Part shown: positions 25,447-34,781 of the stretch, piece by piece
Layout: each line of letters starts with the position of its first letter
How positions within the stretch are numbered: the stretch's first letter is position 1
DNA from: Spirochaetota bacterium
GTDB taxonomy: Bacteria > Spirochaetota > UBA4802 > UBA5550
Reading direction: 5' to 3'
Assembly: GCA_009787025.1 (NCBI GenBank)
Contig: WRGT01000056.1
Location: forward strand, 1 to 35,887
DNA: 35,887 bases
Notes under the pieces: generated by a model
Database searches by the model: none
What the model was told of the DNA's origin: nothing
Seen by the model: only the letters and a program-made list of their open reading frames with translations
Position numbers and translations under genes: made by a program

Positions 25447-26898
25447 TTTAAGGTCATCAGACCTGTCGGAATCAATTCGATATGTCTGTAATATCCTGCT
25501 GCCGTATTTATCAAAGAGATCTCTCTTTAGGATTATTTTTCTCCCTGTATCATCTTCAATTATATGATAGATTCCCTTGTTATTTTCAATAGCATCTACA
25601 ACATCTTTCATTTCGGAAATTTTTTTATCATTGATTTTTGTTATAATCACATTATCTATGTCGTGGTATCCGAGATTTATTTCGTCAGCCAGTACCTTTG
25701 TAAGCAGTATAACCTCTTTTCTATCCTCAGCCCTTATACCATTCGTATATAAATCGAGTAATTTTGTAGGAGCGCTGAAAAACCATTGATTCCCCCATTC
25801 AAAGAGATAATTTTTTGTTAAAGGCGCAAAAACAAGACCGCCTGCTATATAATATGTCGGAGGCGTTTCATACTGTTCATACGGTACAAGCCTTGTAGAA
25901 TTCATGGGAACCGTTAGTTTTACTTTCAGTTCTTTAATCTCACCCTTTCTTAAAACTTTTATTGTAATTACATCATTTATAAACTTTTTCTGAACAATAT
26001 AGTTCAGCGATGTTCTTTCTCCTGTCCTAAATTCAACAGAACCGTCGTTCTCTATATCTTTCCCTTCAATAGATAAAACAACATCATCTATATTTATAAT
26101 ATTCTTTGCGGAAGAATCATAGAGAATACCTATAACAAGTATGCCGCTATGATTCTGTTTCATCTGATATTTTTCCCTTATATCAGGATTTTCCATCTTT
26201 TGAAAGAGTATGCCAAGTTCGGGAAACCCTCTGTATTTCCCGTTACTTATATCTGTCAGGAAATGTTTTATAACAGGTGCAGGTACCATGTAGCCGATAT
26301 TTTCACCTCTCACTGCAGATTGAAATGCCACGCCAACAATCATATTGTTAATAATAACAGGTCCTCCGCTGTTACCGGGATTTATAGCAGCATCAATCTG
26401 ACATGCCAAGAGATTAGCGCTGCTATGAGCATAATTTCTCTGTTCTATTCTTGATACAACTCCTTCAGTTATGCTCATTTCATCTCCGCCTGTAGGGAAT
26501 CCATAAACGGCAACCTTATCCCTCACCTCAGGCAGTTCTCCTATTTTTAGGGCTTGCGAATTTTCAAAGAAAGATTTATCATCAACTTTAAGTATTGCAA
26601 GATCGCTTTCGTGCGATATCGAATCGACTCTGGCAGTATATTTTTTTGCCTCGCCTGCTTTCTTTACCTGTATAAATGTGTTGTTGCTTATAACATGGGC
26701 GTTGGTGAGGATTCTGTTTCCGTCTATTATGCAGCCTGATCCTGTCCCGTTTGATTGTGTTCCCATCTGCCATGGATTATCATAGTTGTAATTATTTTTT
26801 ACAGTATAGATTTTAATTATAGATTTATTAATGTTTGTTTCTGCCGAGATAGAAACACTGATTAATAAGAGTGTTAGAATATAAAAAATTTTTTTCAC
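25429..26898 (-). CDS. Exported Deg/HtrA-like trypsin-fold serine protease
   Basis: The 489-residue protein starts with a signal peptide (MKKIFYILTLLLISVSISA, likely cleaved near 19). The S1C catalytic triad is complete: His68 in TNAHV, Asp99 in ESDLAIL and Ser177 in NPGNSGGP. Downstream (about 220-320) is a first PDZ-like region (GILVIGILYDSSAKN) and a second near 405-460 (IDNVIITKINDKKISEM). The arrangement is closer to the divergent Deg7/Deg9-like proteases than to DegP. It should act in the periplasm on misfolded proteins. Its 3' end overlaps azlD by 18 bases. Confidence 0.85.
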   Translation of the reverse strand: MKKIFYILTLLLISVSISAETNINKSIIKIYTVKNNYNYDNPWQMGTQSNGTGSGCIIDGNRILTNAHVISNNTFIQVKKAGEAKKYTARVDSISHESDLAILKVDDKSFFENSQALKIGELPEVRDKVAVYGFPTGGDEMSITEGVVSRIEQRNYAHSSANLLACQIDAAINPGNSGGPVIINNMIVGVAFQSAVRGENIGYMVPAPVIKHFLTDISNGKYRGFPELGILFQKMENPDIREKYQMKQNHSGILVIGILYDSSAKNIINIDDVVLSIEGKDIENDGSVEFRTGERTSLNYIVQKKFINDVITIKVLRKGEIKELKVKLTVPMNSTRLVPYEQYETPPTYYIAGGLVFAPLTKNYLFEWGNQWFFSAPTKLLDLYTNGIRAEDRKEVILLTKVLADEINLGYHDIDNVIITKINDKKISEMKDVVDAIENNKGIYHIIEDDTGRKIILKRDLFDKYGSRILQTYRIDSDRSDDLKSKSGK

Positions 26899-26924
26899 TT
26901 TGGTCTCCTGATTATTATAATGAA

Positions 26925-26959
26925 ATAAAGGGCTGACATTTTTTATATCAGCCCTTTAT
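26925..26959 (-). terminator. Hairpin terminator after ppdK
   Basis: ATAAAGGGCTGA at 26925-26936 and TCAGCCCTTTAT at 26948-26959 are perfect 12-bp inverted arms with an 11-base loop. It lies between the ppdK stop and the protease start. The minus-strand tail is TTTCATT, so termination may be moderate. Confidence 0.75.
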
Positions 26960-26988
26960 ATTATAAATACATAAAGAAAAATAAAATA

Positions 26989-29712
26989 TTACTTTTTCTT
27001 TTCCACATTGTTTATTGCCGCTTGCGCTGCTGCAAGTCTTGCAATAGGAATCCTAAACGGAGAACAGCTTACATAATCAAGACCAAGTATATGACAGAAT
27101 TCTACCGAATTCGGATCGCCGCCATGTTCGCCGCATATACCTATTTTAAGATTCTTTTTTACTTTTCTCCCTTTTTCAACTGCAAGATTCATTAGGCTGC
27201 CAATACCAATTCGATCTATAGTTTTAAACGGATCTGCCGGTAATATCTTTTTCTCAATATACTCCGGTAGAAATGTACCTGCATCATCTCTGCTGTATCC
27301 AAAGGTCATCTGTGTAAGGTCATTAGTTCCGAATGAGAAAAATTCCGCTTCCTCTGCAATATTATCGGCAGTTAAACATGCTCTGGGGATTTCAATCATA
27401 GTGCCTACCTGATAGTCAACCTTAACCTTTTTTTGCGCCATTATCTTTTCGGCAGTATCAACAATTATTTTTTTCTGGAGAGTAAACTCTTTTATAGTTC
27501 CAACAAGCGGTACCATAACCTCAGGTTTAACATCTACACCTTTTTTCTTTAACTCGCATGCGGCTTCGAATATTGCCTGCGCCTGCATCTCTGTTATTTC
27601 GGGATATGTTATTCCAAGACGGCATCCTCTATGTCCAAGCATCGGATTAAACTCGTGCAGAGATTTTACTCTTGACTTAACTTTTTCTAAAGATATGCCC
27701 ATCTCCTCTGCCATCTCTTTTTGGCTCGCTTCATCATGCGGTACAAATTCATGGAGCGGCGGATCAAGAAGTCTTATTGTTACGCCATAACCCTCCATTG
27801 CCTGAAGTATGCCTGTAAAATCCTTTTTTTGCATTGGAAGGAGTTTTTTAAGAGCATTTTTTCTGCCCTCAAGCGTATCTGAAAGTATCATCTCTCTTAC
27901 AGCTTTAATCCTGTCGCCTTCAAAAAACATGTGCTCCGTACGGCAGAGTCCGATACCTTGAGCGCCGAATTTACGCGCCGTAGCCGCATCATTGGGAGTA
28001 TCGGCATTTGTCCTTATTTTAAGTTTCTTATATTCGTCAGTCCATTTCATTATTGTTTCAAAGTTGCCCGACAGCTTTGCCTCGATAGTTTCAACCTTGC
28101 CAAGCATTACGTCTCCGGTTGATCCGTCAAGTGATATGAAATCCCCTTCTTTTATAGTTATTGAACCCACCTTCATAGAACGGCTGCTATAATTTATATC
28201 AATAGCGCCGCACCCCGATACACAGCATTTCCCCATACCGCGGGCAACAACTGCCGCATGAGATGTCATTCCGCCTCTTTGAGTTAAAATACCTTGCGCA
28301 GCATTCATCCCTTTTAAATCCTCTGGTGAAGTTTCAATTCTGACAAGAATTACCTTCTCCCCCTTTTCATTCCATTCATGAGCATCATCTGCATTAAAGA
28401 CTACTTTCCCTGTTGAAGCCCCGGGAGATGCGGGTAAACCCTTGGCAATTATCTCTTTTTTAGCCTTTGGATTAAAAGTCGGATGAAGTAGTTGATCAAG
28501 CGACGCAGGTTCTATTCGTAATAGCGCAGTCTTCTTATCAATTAGTTTTTCATTAACCATATCCACTGCTATATTAACAGCTGCTGCTGCCGTACGTTTG
28601 CCGCTCCTTGTTTGAAGCATCCATAGTTTTTCATTTTGAATTGTAAATTCAATATCCTGCATATCCTTGTAGTGAGCTTCAAGTTTTTTATATACACTCT
28701 CAAGCTCTGCATACGCTTTCGGCATATATTCCTGAAGAGATGGAAATTTTTCTTTCCGCTCTTTGGGGGATATTCCATTCTCTTTTGCCCATTTTTCAGA
28801 ACCTTTTACTGTAATCTGCTGAGGAGTCCTTATTCCGGCAACTACATCTTCTCCTTGCGCATTTATCAGATATTCTCCAAAAAATGCCTTCTCGCCGGTT
28901 GCAGGATCTCGTGTAAAAGCAACGCCCGTAGCGCACGTATTACCCATATTTCCAAACACCATAGATTGTACTGTTACGGCAGTACCCCAGTCATCATCAA
29001 ATCCATTCATCTTTCTATATAAAATTGCCCTGTCATTATTCCATGAGCCGAAAACAGCGCCTATAGCTCCCCATAGCTGCTCCTTAGGGTCATCTGGAAA
29101 CGACCTGTTTAATTTTGTTTTAATCAGAGTTTTAAATTTTTTAACAAGTTCTTTAAGGTCGTCAACTTTAAGGTCAATATCAGATTTATACCCCTTTGCA
29201 TGCTTAAGATTCTCCATTACCTCTTCAAAGGGATCTATTTCATCAGCAGATTCAGGTTTTAAACCCATTACAACGTCTCCATACATCTGAATAAATCTTC
29301 TATATGAATCCCATGCGAAACGTTCATTGCCGGTCCTTTTGATTACACCTTTGACTGTTTGATCATTGAGTCCAAGGTTAAGTACAGTATCCATCATACC
29401 GGGCATTGAAACTCTTGCTCCTGATCTAACAGACACTAATAGCGGATTCTCTGCATCGCCGAAATTGCGACCCATAATTTTTTCTACTTTTTTCATTGCA
29501 GCTTCTACGTCATTTTCAAGCCCGGCAGGGAATTTTTTCCCATTGCTATAATATTCGGTACATACCTCTGTAGTAATGGTAAATCCTGCAGGTACAGGTA
29601 CACCGATATTTGACATTTCTGCCAGACCTGCTCCTTTACCTCCAAGCAGATTTTTCATATCTGCCTTACCTTCTGCTGTTCCGCCGCCAAAACTATAAAT
29701 TCTTTTCCCCAT
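26989..29712 (-). CDS. ppdK: Pyruvate, phosphate dikinase
   Basis: PPDK interconverts pyruvate, ATP and phosphate with phosphoenolpyruvate, AMP and pyrophosphate, supporting PEP supply or PPi-based glycolysis in anaerobes. The protein is about 907 residues. The ATP-grasp start is KNLLGGKGAGLAEMS, the central phospho-histidine is in GGMTSHAAVVARG (about His485), and the C-terminal TIM barrel ends with GICGEHGGDP carrying the active Cys. The first ATG is 29730, but the AAGGAG ribosome binding site lies inside those first codons and points to the ATG at 29712. A terminator follows at 26925-26959. Confidence 0.96.
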   Translation of the reverse strand: MGKRIYSFGGGTAEGKADMKNLLGGKGAGLAEMSNIGVPVPAGFTITTEVCTEYYSNGKKFPAGLENDVEAAMKKVEKIMGRNFGDAENPLLVSVRSGARVSMPGMMDTVLNLGLNDQTVKGVIKRTGNERFAWDSYRRFIQMYGDVVMGLKPESADEIDPFEEVMENLKHAKGYKSDIDLKVDDLKELVKKFKTLIKTKLNRSFPDDPKEQLWGAIGAVFGSWNNDRAILYRKMNGFDDDWGTAVTVQSMVFGNMGNTCATGVAFTRDPATGEKAFFGEYLINAQGEDVVAGIRTPQQITVKGSEKWAKENGISPKERKEKFPSLQEYMPKAYAELESVYKKLEAHYKDMQDIEFTIQNEKLWMLQTRSGKRTAAAAVNIAVDMVNEKLIDKKTALLRIEPASLDQLLHPTFNPKAKKEIIAKGLPASPGASTGKVVFNADDAHEWNEKGEKVILVRIETSPEDLKGMNAAQGILTQRGGMTSHAAVVARGMGKCCVSGCGAIDINYSSRSMKVGSITIKEGDFISLDGSTGDVMLGKVETIEAKLSGNFETIMKWTDEYKKLKIRTNADTPNDAATARKFGAQGIGLCRTEHMFFEGDRIKAVREMILSDTLEGRKNALKKLLPMQKKDFTGILQAMEGYGVTIRLLDPPLHEFVPHDEASQKEMAEEMGISLEKVKSRVKSLHEFNPMLGHRGCRLGITYPEITEMQAQAIFEAACELKKKGVDVKPEVMVPLVGTIKEFTLQKKIIVDTAEKIMAQKKVKVDYQVGTMIEIPRACLTADNIAEEAEFFSFGTNDLTQMTFGYSRDDAGTFLPEYIEKKILPADPFKTIDRIGIGSLMNLAVEKGRKVKKNLKIGICGEHGGDPNSVEFCHILGLDYVSCSPFRIPIARLAAAQAAINNVEKKK

Positions 29713-29730
29713 AGTAATTTTCTCCTTCAT

Positions 29731-30107
29731 AAATATATTAACATATTATTTATAAACTCTTTAAATAAAAAGAATAACTCGTAAGCCCTATATTAAGTAA
29801 AACAATTTTTTTACTTAATAAAAAATAGAATATTATTTCAATAATAATAAATGTAAAGGCTTTTTTCAAAAATTGAAAATTTCAAATTATATAGTCATTA
29901 ATAAAACAATATATAACTATTTTTTTTATATATTTTTTAAATAAATTATCGATAAATCATAAAAATTTTTTATTTTATTTAATTATGTTGAAATTATAGG
30001 TGATGTAATTTTTCATTGTAATCTTTATAAATATCTTTAATAAAATCATACAAATTATAGTTCATATGTCCGATATAAGTTTATAGAGTAGAGTATAAAA
30101 TAACGTT
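29731..30107. other. Divergent intergenic region between ppdK and the GGDEF gene
   Basis: There are 377 very AT-rich bases with no gene. They should contain both promoters, but the composition makes box assignment unreliable. The one clear structure is a perfect 12-bp inverted repeat at 29791-29820. Confidence 0.6.
29791..29820. promoter_or_regulatory. Perfect 12-bp inverted repeat upstream of ppdK
   Basis: TATTAAGTAAAA at 29791-29802 and TTTTACTTAATA at 29809-29820 are exact inverted arms with a six-base spacer. It lies 79-108 bases upstream of the preferred ppdK start. A regulator site is plausible. The arms are nearly all A and T, so some chance formation is possible. Confidence 0.45.
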
Positions 30108-31172
30108 ATGAAATCAATTGAAAGAATAGATATGACAAATTTAGATAAAGAATATCTTGAAAAAGTTAATTTCGATTTACACAATCTTCTTGAGATTGGG
30201 TTAAGTTTGTCTTCAAATCTTGAATTTGACAGTTTAGTTGAAGCTATTCTATATATATGCATTGGACATATGATTGTTGATAAAGTAGCAATTTTTCTAA
30301 ATACTGATCTTGACAGTAACGAATTTAAATTATATATGTCGCGCGGATATACCTCTAAACCAAATTTAAAAATAAAATCAGAATCAAAATTAATTAATCA
30401 TTTATATTCTCATTGCGATATAATGGACATTACTAAAGCTAAAGAATTGCTGTTAACAGATCATTCTACAAAAAATGTATATGAACAACTTGAGCCGGAG
30501 ATTATTATACCTCTGAAATCAAAAAGTTCAATTAACGGTCTTATTTTTTTAGGTCAAAAAATAATGAAAACTCCCTATTCTGCGCAAAATCTGCAATTTC
30601 TTGAGAAGATGGCAAAGTTTGCATCAGTAGCTGTTGAAAATTCCCGTCTTTACAGAATGGCAACTTTAGACAGGATGACAGGGCTTTATATTCATCATTA
30701 TTTTCAAGAGAGACTAATTGAAGAGATTAAGAGAGTTGAAAGATCAAATGTTCCCCTTACTCTATTAATGGCGGATTTAGATCATTTTAAAAGTATAAAT
30801 GACACATACGGTCATTATCAGGGCGATATTATTATAAAGGGAACTGCAAAGATTATTCATCAAAATATTAGAAGTTTTGATATTGCTTCAAGATACGGCG
30901 GAGAAGAATTTGCAATAATTTTAACAGAAACAGATATTGATGAAGCATTTATAATTGCAGAGAGGCTTAGAAAAAAGATAGAAAGTAAAGTATATAGTAA
31001 TGATATAACTGATATTAATATTAAAATCAGCATTGGCTTAGCTCAATATGACAGGGAAAATAATGAAAGCAGTGTAGATTTAATAAAGAGAGCAGATTCT
31101 GCTCTTTATACAGCAAAGAGGCAAGGCGGAAATACGACCGTTAAGTTTGAAAGTTCAGAGGAAAAATGTTAA
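30108..31172 (+). CDS. GAF-GGDEF diguanylate cyclase
   Basis: The cytosolic protein (354 residues, no membrane span) makes c-di-GMP from two GTP. Residues about 30-180 fit a GAF sensor domain (LIFLGQKIMKTPYSAQNLQFLEK-type ending, split here as LIFLGQKIM and FLEKMAKFASVAVENSRL). Residues about 185-350 are the GGDEF domain: LTLLMADLDHFKSIND with the metal Asp, and the active motif GGEEF at 264-268. RSFD at 255-258, five residues upstream, is an intact inhibitory I-site, so product feedback is expected. It overlaps the TPR gene by seven bases, so the two are coupled. Confidence 0.93.
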   Translation: MKSIERIDMTNLDKEYLEKVNFDLHNLLEIGLSLSSNLEFDSLVEAILYICIGHMIVDKVAIFLNTDLDSNEFKLYMSRGYTSKPNLKIKSESKLINHLYSHCDIMDITKAKELLLTDHSTKNVYEQLEPEIIIPLKSKSSINGLIFLGQKIMKTPYSAQNLQFLEKMAKFASVAVENSRLYRMATLDRMTGLYIHHYFQERLIEEIKRVERSNVPLTLLMADLDHFKSINDTYGHYQGDIIIKGTAKIIHQNIRSFDIASRYGGEEFAIILTETDIDEAFIIAERLRKKIESKVYSNDITDINIKISIGLAQYDRENNESSVDLIKRADSALYTAKRQGGNTTVKFESSEEKC

Positions 31173-31969
31173 ATAGAGCCGTTAAGAATGCGGATTTAAA
31201 TTATAGTAAGTTGAATCATATTGTTGAGATCATTAAGGAAAATCCCACCAAAAGAAAATTATACATACAACTCGCTATTGAATTGACTAAGATGAACAGA
31301 TTAGATCAAGCAATTAAGGCTTTTAACAAGGCTAATCTTTTAGGTGAAGACTATATTACTTTCTACAATATTGGGAGTTTATATTATAAAAAGAATGATT
31401 TTAAAAATGCAATCTTAGCGCTTGAGAAATCAAAGCAGCTTAATAATAAATTTTATATGACCTCCCTGCTGACAGGCTTATGCTATGGAAGATTGAATAA
31501 CTTTAAGGCTGCCGAATCAAATTTTATTAATGTAATAGCTAATGAACCTGAAAATATTACAGCATTAACCGCTCTTGCTATCCTGTATTTTAATCAAGGA
31601 AGGACAAATGATTCACTGAAGATATTGGGAAAAATTTCCAATACAAAGGAGAAGTCTGATTCTATTCAAAAAATTAAATCCGAGATACTCTTTAATTCCG
31701 GTAAAATTACCGAATCGGCGAATGAGATAAAAAATTTTAAAAATACTTCAGTCAAGTTTAAAGGATTTAACGACTATATTAAATCTATTCCTGTTTCAAT
31801 ACTTACCGACAAATACGGTACAATTGAAGAAAAAATATTTAAACTTGAAAGTCATCCCTCTAAAACCTCAGACGATTTAATCTCATTGAGTTTATGCTGT
31901 CTTTTTTCAGGAGATACGGATTCTGCAATAGATTATCTCTTTGAAGCAAGAGAGAAGATTGCCATATAA
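31166..31969 (+). CDS. TPR-repeat protein
   Basis: The 267-residue protein is made of tetratricopeptide-like helical pairs from about 20 to 160 (RLDQAIKAFNKANLL, FKNAILALEKSKQLN, FKAAESNFINVIAN, GRTNDSLKILGKIS), with a final repeat near 235-262 (SGDTDSAIDYLFEARE). No signal peptide is seen, so it should be cytosolic. The ATG overlaps the GGDEF gene's end by seven bases, suggesting a scaffold or partner of that cyclase. Its stop codon abuts the stop codon of the convergent helicase gene with no base between. Confidence 0.8.
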   Translation: MLNRAVKNADLNYSKLNHIVEIIKENPTKRKLYIQLAIELTKMNRLDQAIKAFNKANLLGEDYITFYNIGSLYYKKNDFKNAILALEKSKQLNNKFYMTSLLTGLCYGRLNNFKAAESNFINVIANEPENITALTALAILYFNQGRTNDSLKILGKISNTKEKSDSIQKIKSEILFNSGKITESANEIKNFKNTSVKFKGFNDYIKSIPVSILTDKYGTIEEKIFKLESHPSKTSDDLISLSLCCLFSGDTDSAIDYLFEAREKIAI

Positions 31970-33577
31970 CTACTTCTTCTTAAAAAAAGATTTAATCCTA
32001 TCAATGAGGCTAAGTTTTTTTACAGGAGTTTTTTGATAAGATTTATTTTTAGATTTTGTTTTTTTCTTCTTAGTTGCCTTTATCTCGTTTTTTACAGTAA
32101 AGTTTTCTCCATACGTTTTTTTATAGTAATCAATCCTTTCATCTAAGCTGAGATTTTTAGATCGTTTTTCTTTTTTAGGATTTGTTTGCTCCTTATTTAG
32201 ATAATTTTCATGATCTTTGTTATTTTGTTTTACTCTATTCTTGTTCTTTCCAGAAGTGGTATTATCTATATCTGTAAAATCTCCAGTTGTTTTTTTCTTA
32301 TTTGTCTGCTGTTTATTCTTTGCTTTTTTAGCGCTCTTTGATTTTTCTCCTTTTTTATTTTCAGGTTCATCGGACTCAAAAAGAATTCTTGCCTGCTTTG
32401 ATTCTTTGAGATAGCTTCTAATAAATTCATCGCTGCTTTCATCTTTAGCAAACATTTCATCGTCAGGCCACTCAACTGGAATTTTCATCTTTATGAATGA
32501 CTCTATCGCTTCGAGCCCATAAACAAATTTTTCACATGCAAAAGTAACGGCTTTTCCTGTTTTCCCTGCCCTTGCAGTTCTGCCGATTCTATGTACATAG
32601 TTTTCATAATCTTCTGGTATGTCAAAATTTATAACCAAGTCAAGGTCATTAATATGAAGCCCTCTTGCAGCAACATCTGTAGCAACAAGGTGCTTTAATT
32701 TTCCGGATTTGATATTTTCTATTACCTTTGTCCTTTTATTCTGCGGCAGATCTCCAATGATATAATTACATTCAAAATTATTTCCTGCTAATTTTGCCGC
32801 TACCCTGACTGCCTCCTGTTTGGTATTTGTAAAAATCAGAGTACTTTGCGGATTTTCATTTTTGAGAATTCCCAGCAGAAGATTGATTTTATCTTTCGTC
32901 CCTACATGGTATAATAGCTGTTTGATTTTATCTACGGTAACCTGATCTTCCGAGATGTTTACCTCAACAGGGTCATTCATAAATTCCCATGCAAGATTTT
33001 TTACCTTAGTGCTCAATGTCGCGCTAAACAGCATTGATATTCTTTCTGATGAAGAAACCATTTTTTTCATTATCTTTTTTACATCAGGGAAAAAACCCAT
33101 GTCAAACATTCTGTCTGCTTCATCAATTATTATAATGCCGAATTCGCTGTACTTAATCTTTCCATTGCTTGCAAAATCCATTAATCTGCCGGGTGTTGCA
33201 ACATAAATATCTACTCCGTCTTTTAATAACTTCTCCTGTTGATTATATCCAACCCCTCCGTAAAAACATCCTATTTTAATATTAATAAAAGAGGCTAAAA
33301 GTTTGCCCTCTTTCTCTATCTGAAGAGCAAGTTCGCGGGTAGGGGCAAGTATCAATGCCTTTTTATTCTTCATCTTTTCATTGTTAATTAAAAGATGATA
33401 TAGTGGAATCATAAATGCTGCAGTTTTCCCTGTTCCGGTTTGTGATTGAACGAGAATATCCTTTCCTTCTAAAGTATATTTTAAAGTCTCGGCTTGTACA
33501 TCAGTACATTGTACAAAACCCGCTTTTTTTATCCCTTTTAGTATGTTTTCATCAAGGTTGAAATCTTCAAATCGCAT
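31970..33577 (-). CDS. DEAD-box RNA helicase with lysine-rich tail
   Basis: The 535-residue ATP-dependent RNA helicase remodels structured RNA, ribosomal precursors or mRNA. All core motifs are present: Q motif (FVQCTDVQAETL), Walker A SQTGTGKT at 45-52, PTREL, DEAD at 152-155, SAT at 185-187 and HRIGRTARAG at 329-338. Residues about 405-535 form a tail very rich in Lys, Asn and Ser, which probably binds RNA non-specifically, as in CsdA/RhlE-type enzymes. The subfamily (RhlE or DeaD) is not decided. GGAG precedes the ATG. The leader of about 190 bases holds no gene. Confidence 0.93.
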   Translation of the reverse strand: MRFEDFNLDENILKGIKKAGFVQCTDVQAETLKYTLEGKDILVQSQTGTGKTAAFMIPLYHLLINNEKMKNKKALILAPTRELALQIEKEGKLLASFINIKIGCFYGGVGYNQQEKLLKDGVDIYVATPGRLMDFASNGKIKYSEFGIIIIDEADRMFDMGFFPDVKKIMKKMVSSSERISMLFSATLSTKVKNLAWEFMNDPVEVNISEDQVTVDKIKQLLYHVGTKDKINLLLGILKNENPQSTLIFTNTKQEAVRVAAKLAGNNFECNYIIGDLPQNKRTKVIENIKSGKLKHLVATDVAARGLHINDLDLVINFDIPEDYENYVHRIGRTARAGKTGKAVTFACEKFVYGLEAIESFIKMKIPVEWPDDEMFAKDESSDEFIRSYLKESKQARILFESDEPENKKGEKSKSAKKAKNKQQTNKKKTTGDFTDIDNTTSGKNKNRVKQNNKDHENYLNKEQTNPKKEKRSKNLSLDERIDYYKKTYGENFTVKNEIKATKKKKTKSKNKSYQKTPVKKLSLIDRIKSFFKKK

Positions 33578-33764
33578 TAATATAAACTCCGCATTAACAT
33601 AAGTACATGTATTGATAAAAGAGTCTATTTGTAAAGTAAAAGAGGGGAAGCAGTTATAAAAAAAGCATGGGCATTATATTGCAATGTACTGAGTTGTAAC
33701 AGATGAAAAAGCCCGTTATAAATAATAAAAATGAATAAAAGATTATTCGATAAACTTACTTTAG

Positions 33765-34583
33765 TTAATTTTTAAGTGAAATTCTTTTGGAGTTCCAGGT
33801 TACTCCGTTATCGACCGAATAGGCTATTTTACCATTACTTACTCCTGCGACAAATCGTCCATTGCCGTAGGCTATACAATTTATTTCACCTCCGAATGAG
33901 ATGTTTTCCACTGTTTTCCAGGTTATGCCGTTATCGACCGAATAGGCTATTTCACCGTTACTTACTCCTGCAACAAATCGTCCATTGCCGTAGGCTATCC
34001 TCTTTATTTTATCCTCTCCGAATGAGGTGTTTTTTATTGCTTTCCATGTTATGCCGTCACGTGAATACCTTTAAGAACGGGAGTATCATTGCTTTTAAGG
34101 ATAATCTTTCCATGTTATGCCGTCACGTGAATACCCCTCTTTGTTTTTGTCTTTACCTATTATATTGTTACCAAAGGCGACAAATCGACCATTGCCATAA
34201 GTTATCCTATAAATCGAACCTTTTCCAAATGAGGTGCTTTTTACTTTTTTCCATGTTACGCCGTCGCTTGAATAGGCTATTTTACCGTCACTTACTCCTG
34301 CGACAAATAGACCATTACCATAGGCTATGCAGCTCATAAAATCATTATCATATTCTTCATTTTCTTCGGATGTGTTATTGTCAATTTTTGTCACGGTTGT
34401 GGCAATGTTTTCGCCGGGTTTATCTCCTCCGTCGCCGGATGGAGATTTTCCTTTGCTACAGGCTGAAAATGAAAGTGTAAGGATAAATAGTATTAAAAAT
34501 GTGAAGTTTTTATTATATATAGAATAGAAAACATTCTTTATAACATAACTCATCAAACCTGTGTTAACTAAATTGTTATTCAT
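33765..34583 (-). pseudogene. BNR/Asp-box-repeat lipoprotein gene interrupted by in-frame stops
   Basis: Translation starts at ATG 34583 with GAGGAAGG upstream. A 40-residue leader ends in a spirochaete-style lipobox (FSA-C, Cys42), followed by a Gly/Ser/Asp linker. Repeats of the pattern IAYGNGRFVAGVSNGKIAYS then SDGVTWK follow. TAA at 34095-34097 stops the product at 162 residues. The same frame has TGA at 34086-34088 and TAA at 34071-34073, then runs open again with two more complete repeats to the true end at 33765-33767. The interruption is a 66-bp insert that duplicates 30 bp. The full-length protein would have been about 270 residues. Confidence 0.75.
34040..34135 (-). repeat. 30-bp direct repeat flanking the interruption
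   Basis: Bases 34040-34069 and 34106-34135 are identical 30-mers (starting CTTTCCATGTTATGCCGTCA). The 36 bases between them (34070-34105) bring in all three in-frame stops. The period is 66, a multiple of three, so loss of one repeat plus the 36 bases would restore one long frame. Confidence 0.85.
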
Positions 34584-34781
34584 ATTTTAACCTTCCTCAT
34601 AATTAAATTCTATGCTATAAACCAATTCTTTTATCTTAAAAATACATCTTTTTTTACTAAATGGACACAATTTTGTCATAAAAACGCAAACCTGTGTTAT
34701 TGAACATACAACCGTTATTTATTGCAACACCAATCGTGCCTGCGCCTTTGAGAAAAAAACAAATCATTGCTTAACTCTGCA

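Noticed and set aside
28636-29022. Plus-strand open frame inside ppdK
   Set aside because: Shadow of the highly conserved ppdK frame.
33776-34339. Plus-strand open frame rich in Arg, Cys and Leu
   Set aside because: It is antisense to the interrupted BNR lipoprotein gene; its composition follows from the repeats on the other strand.
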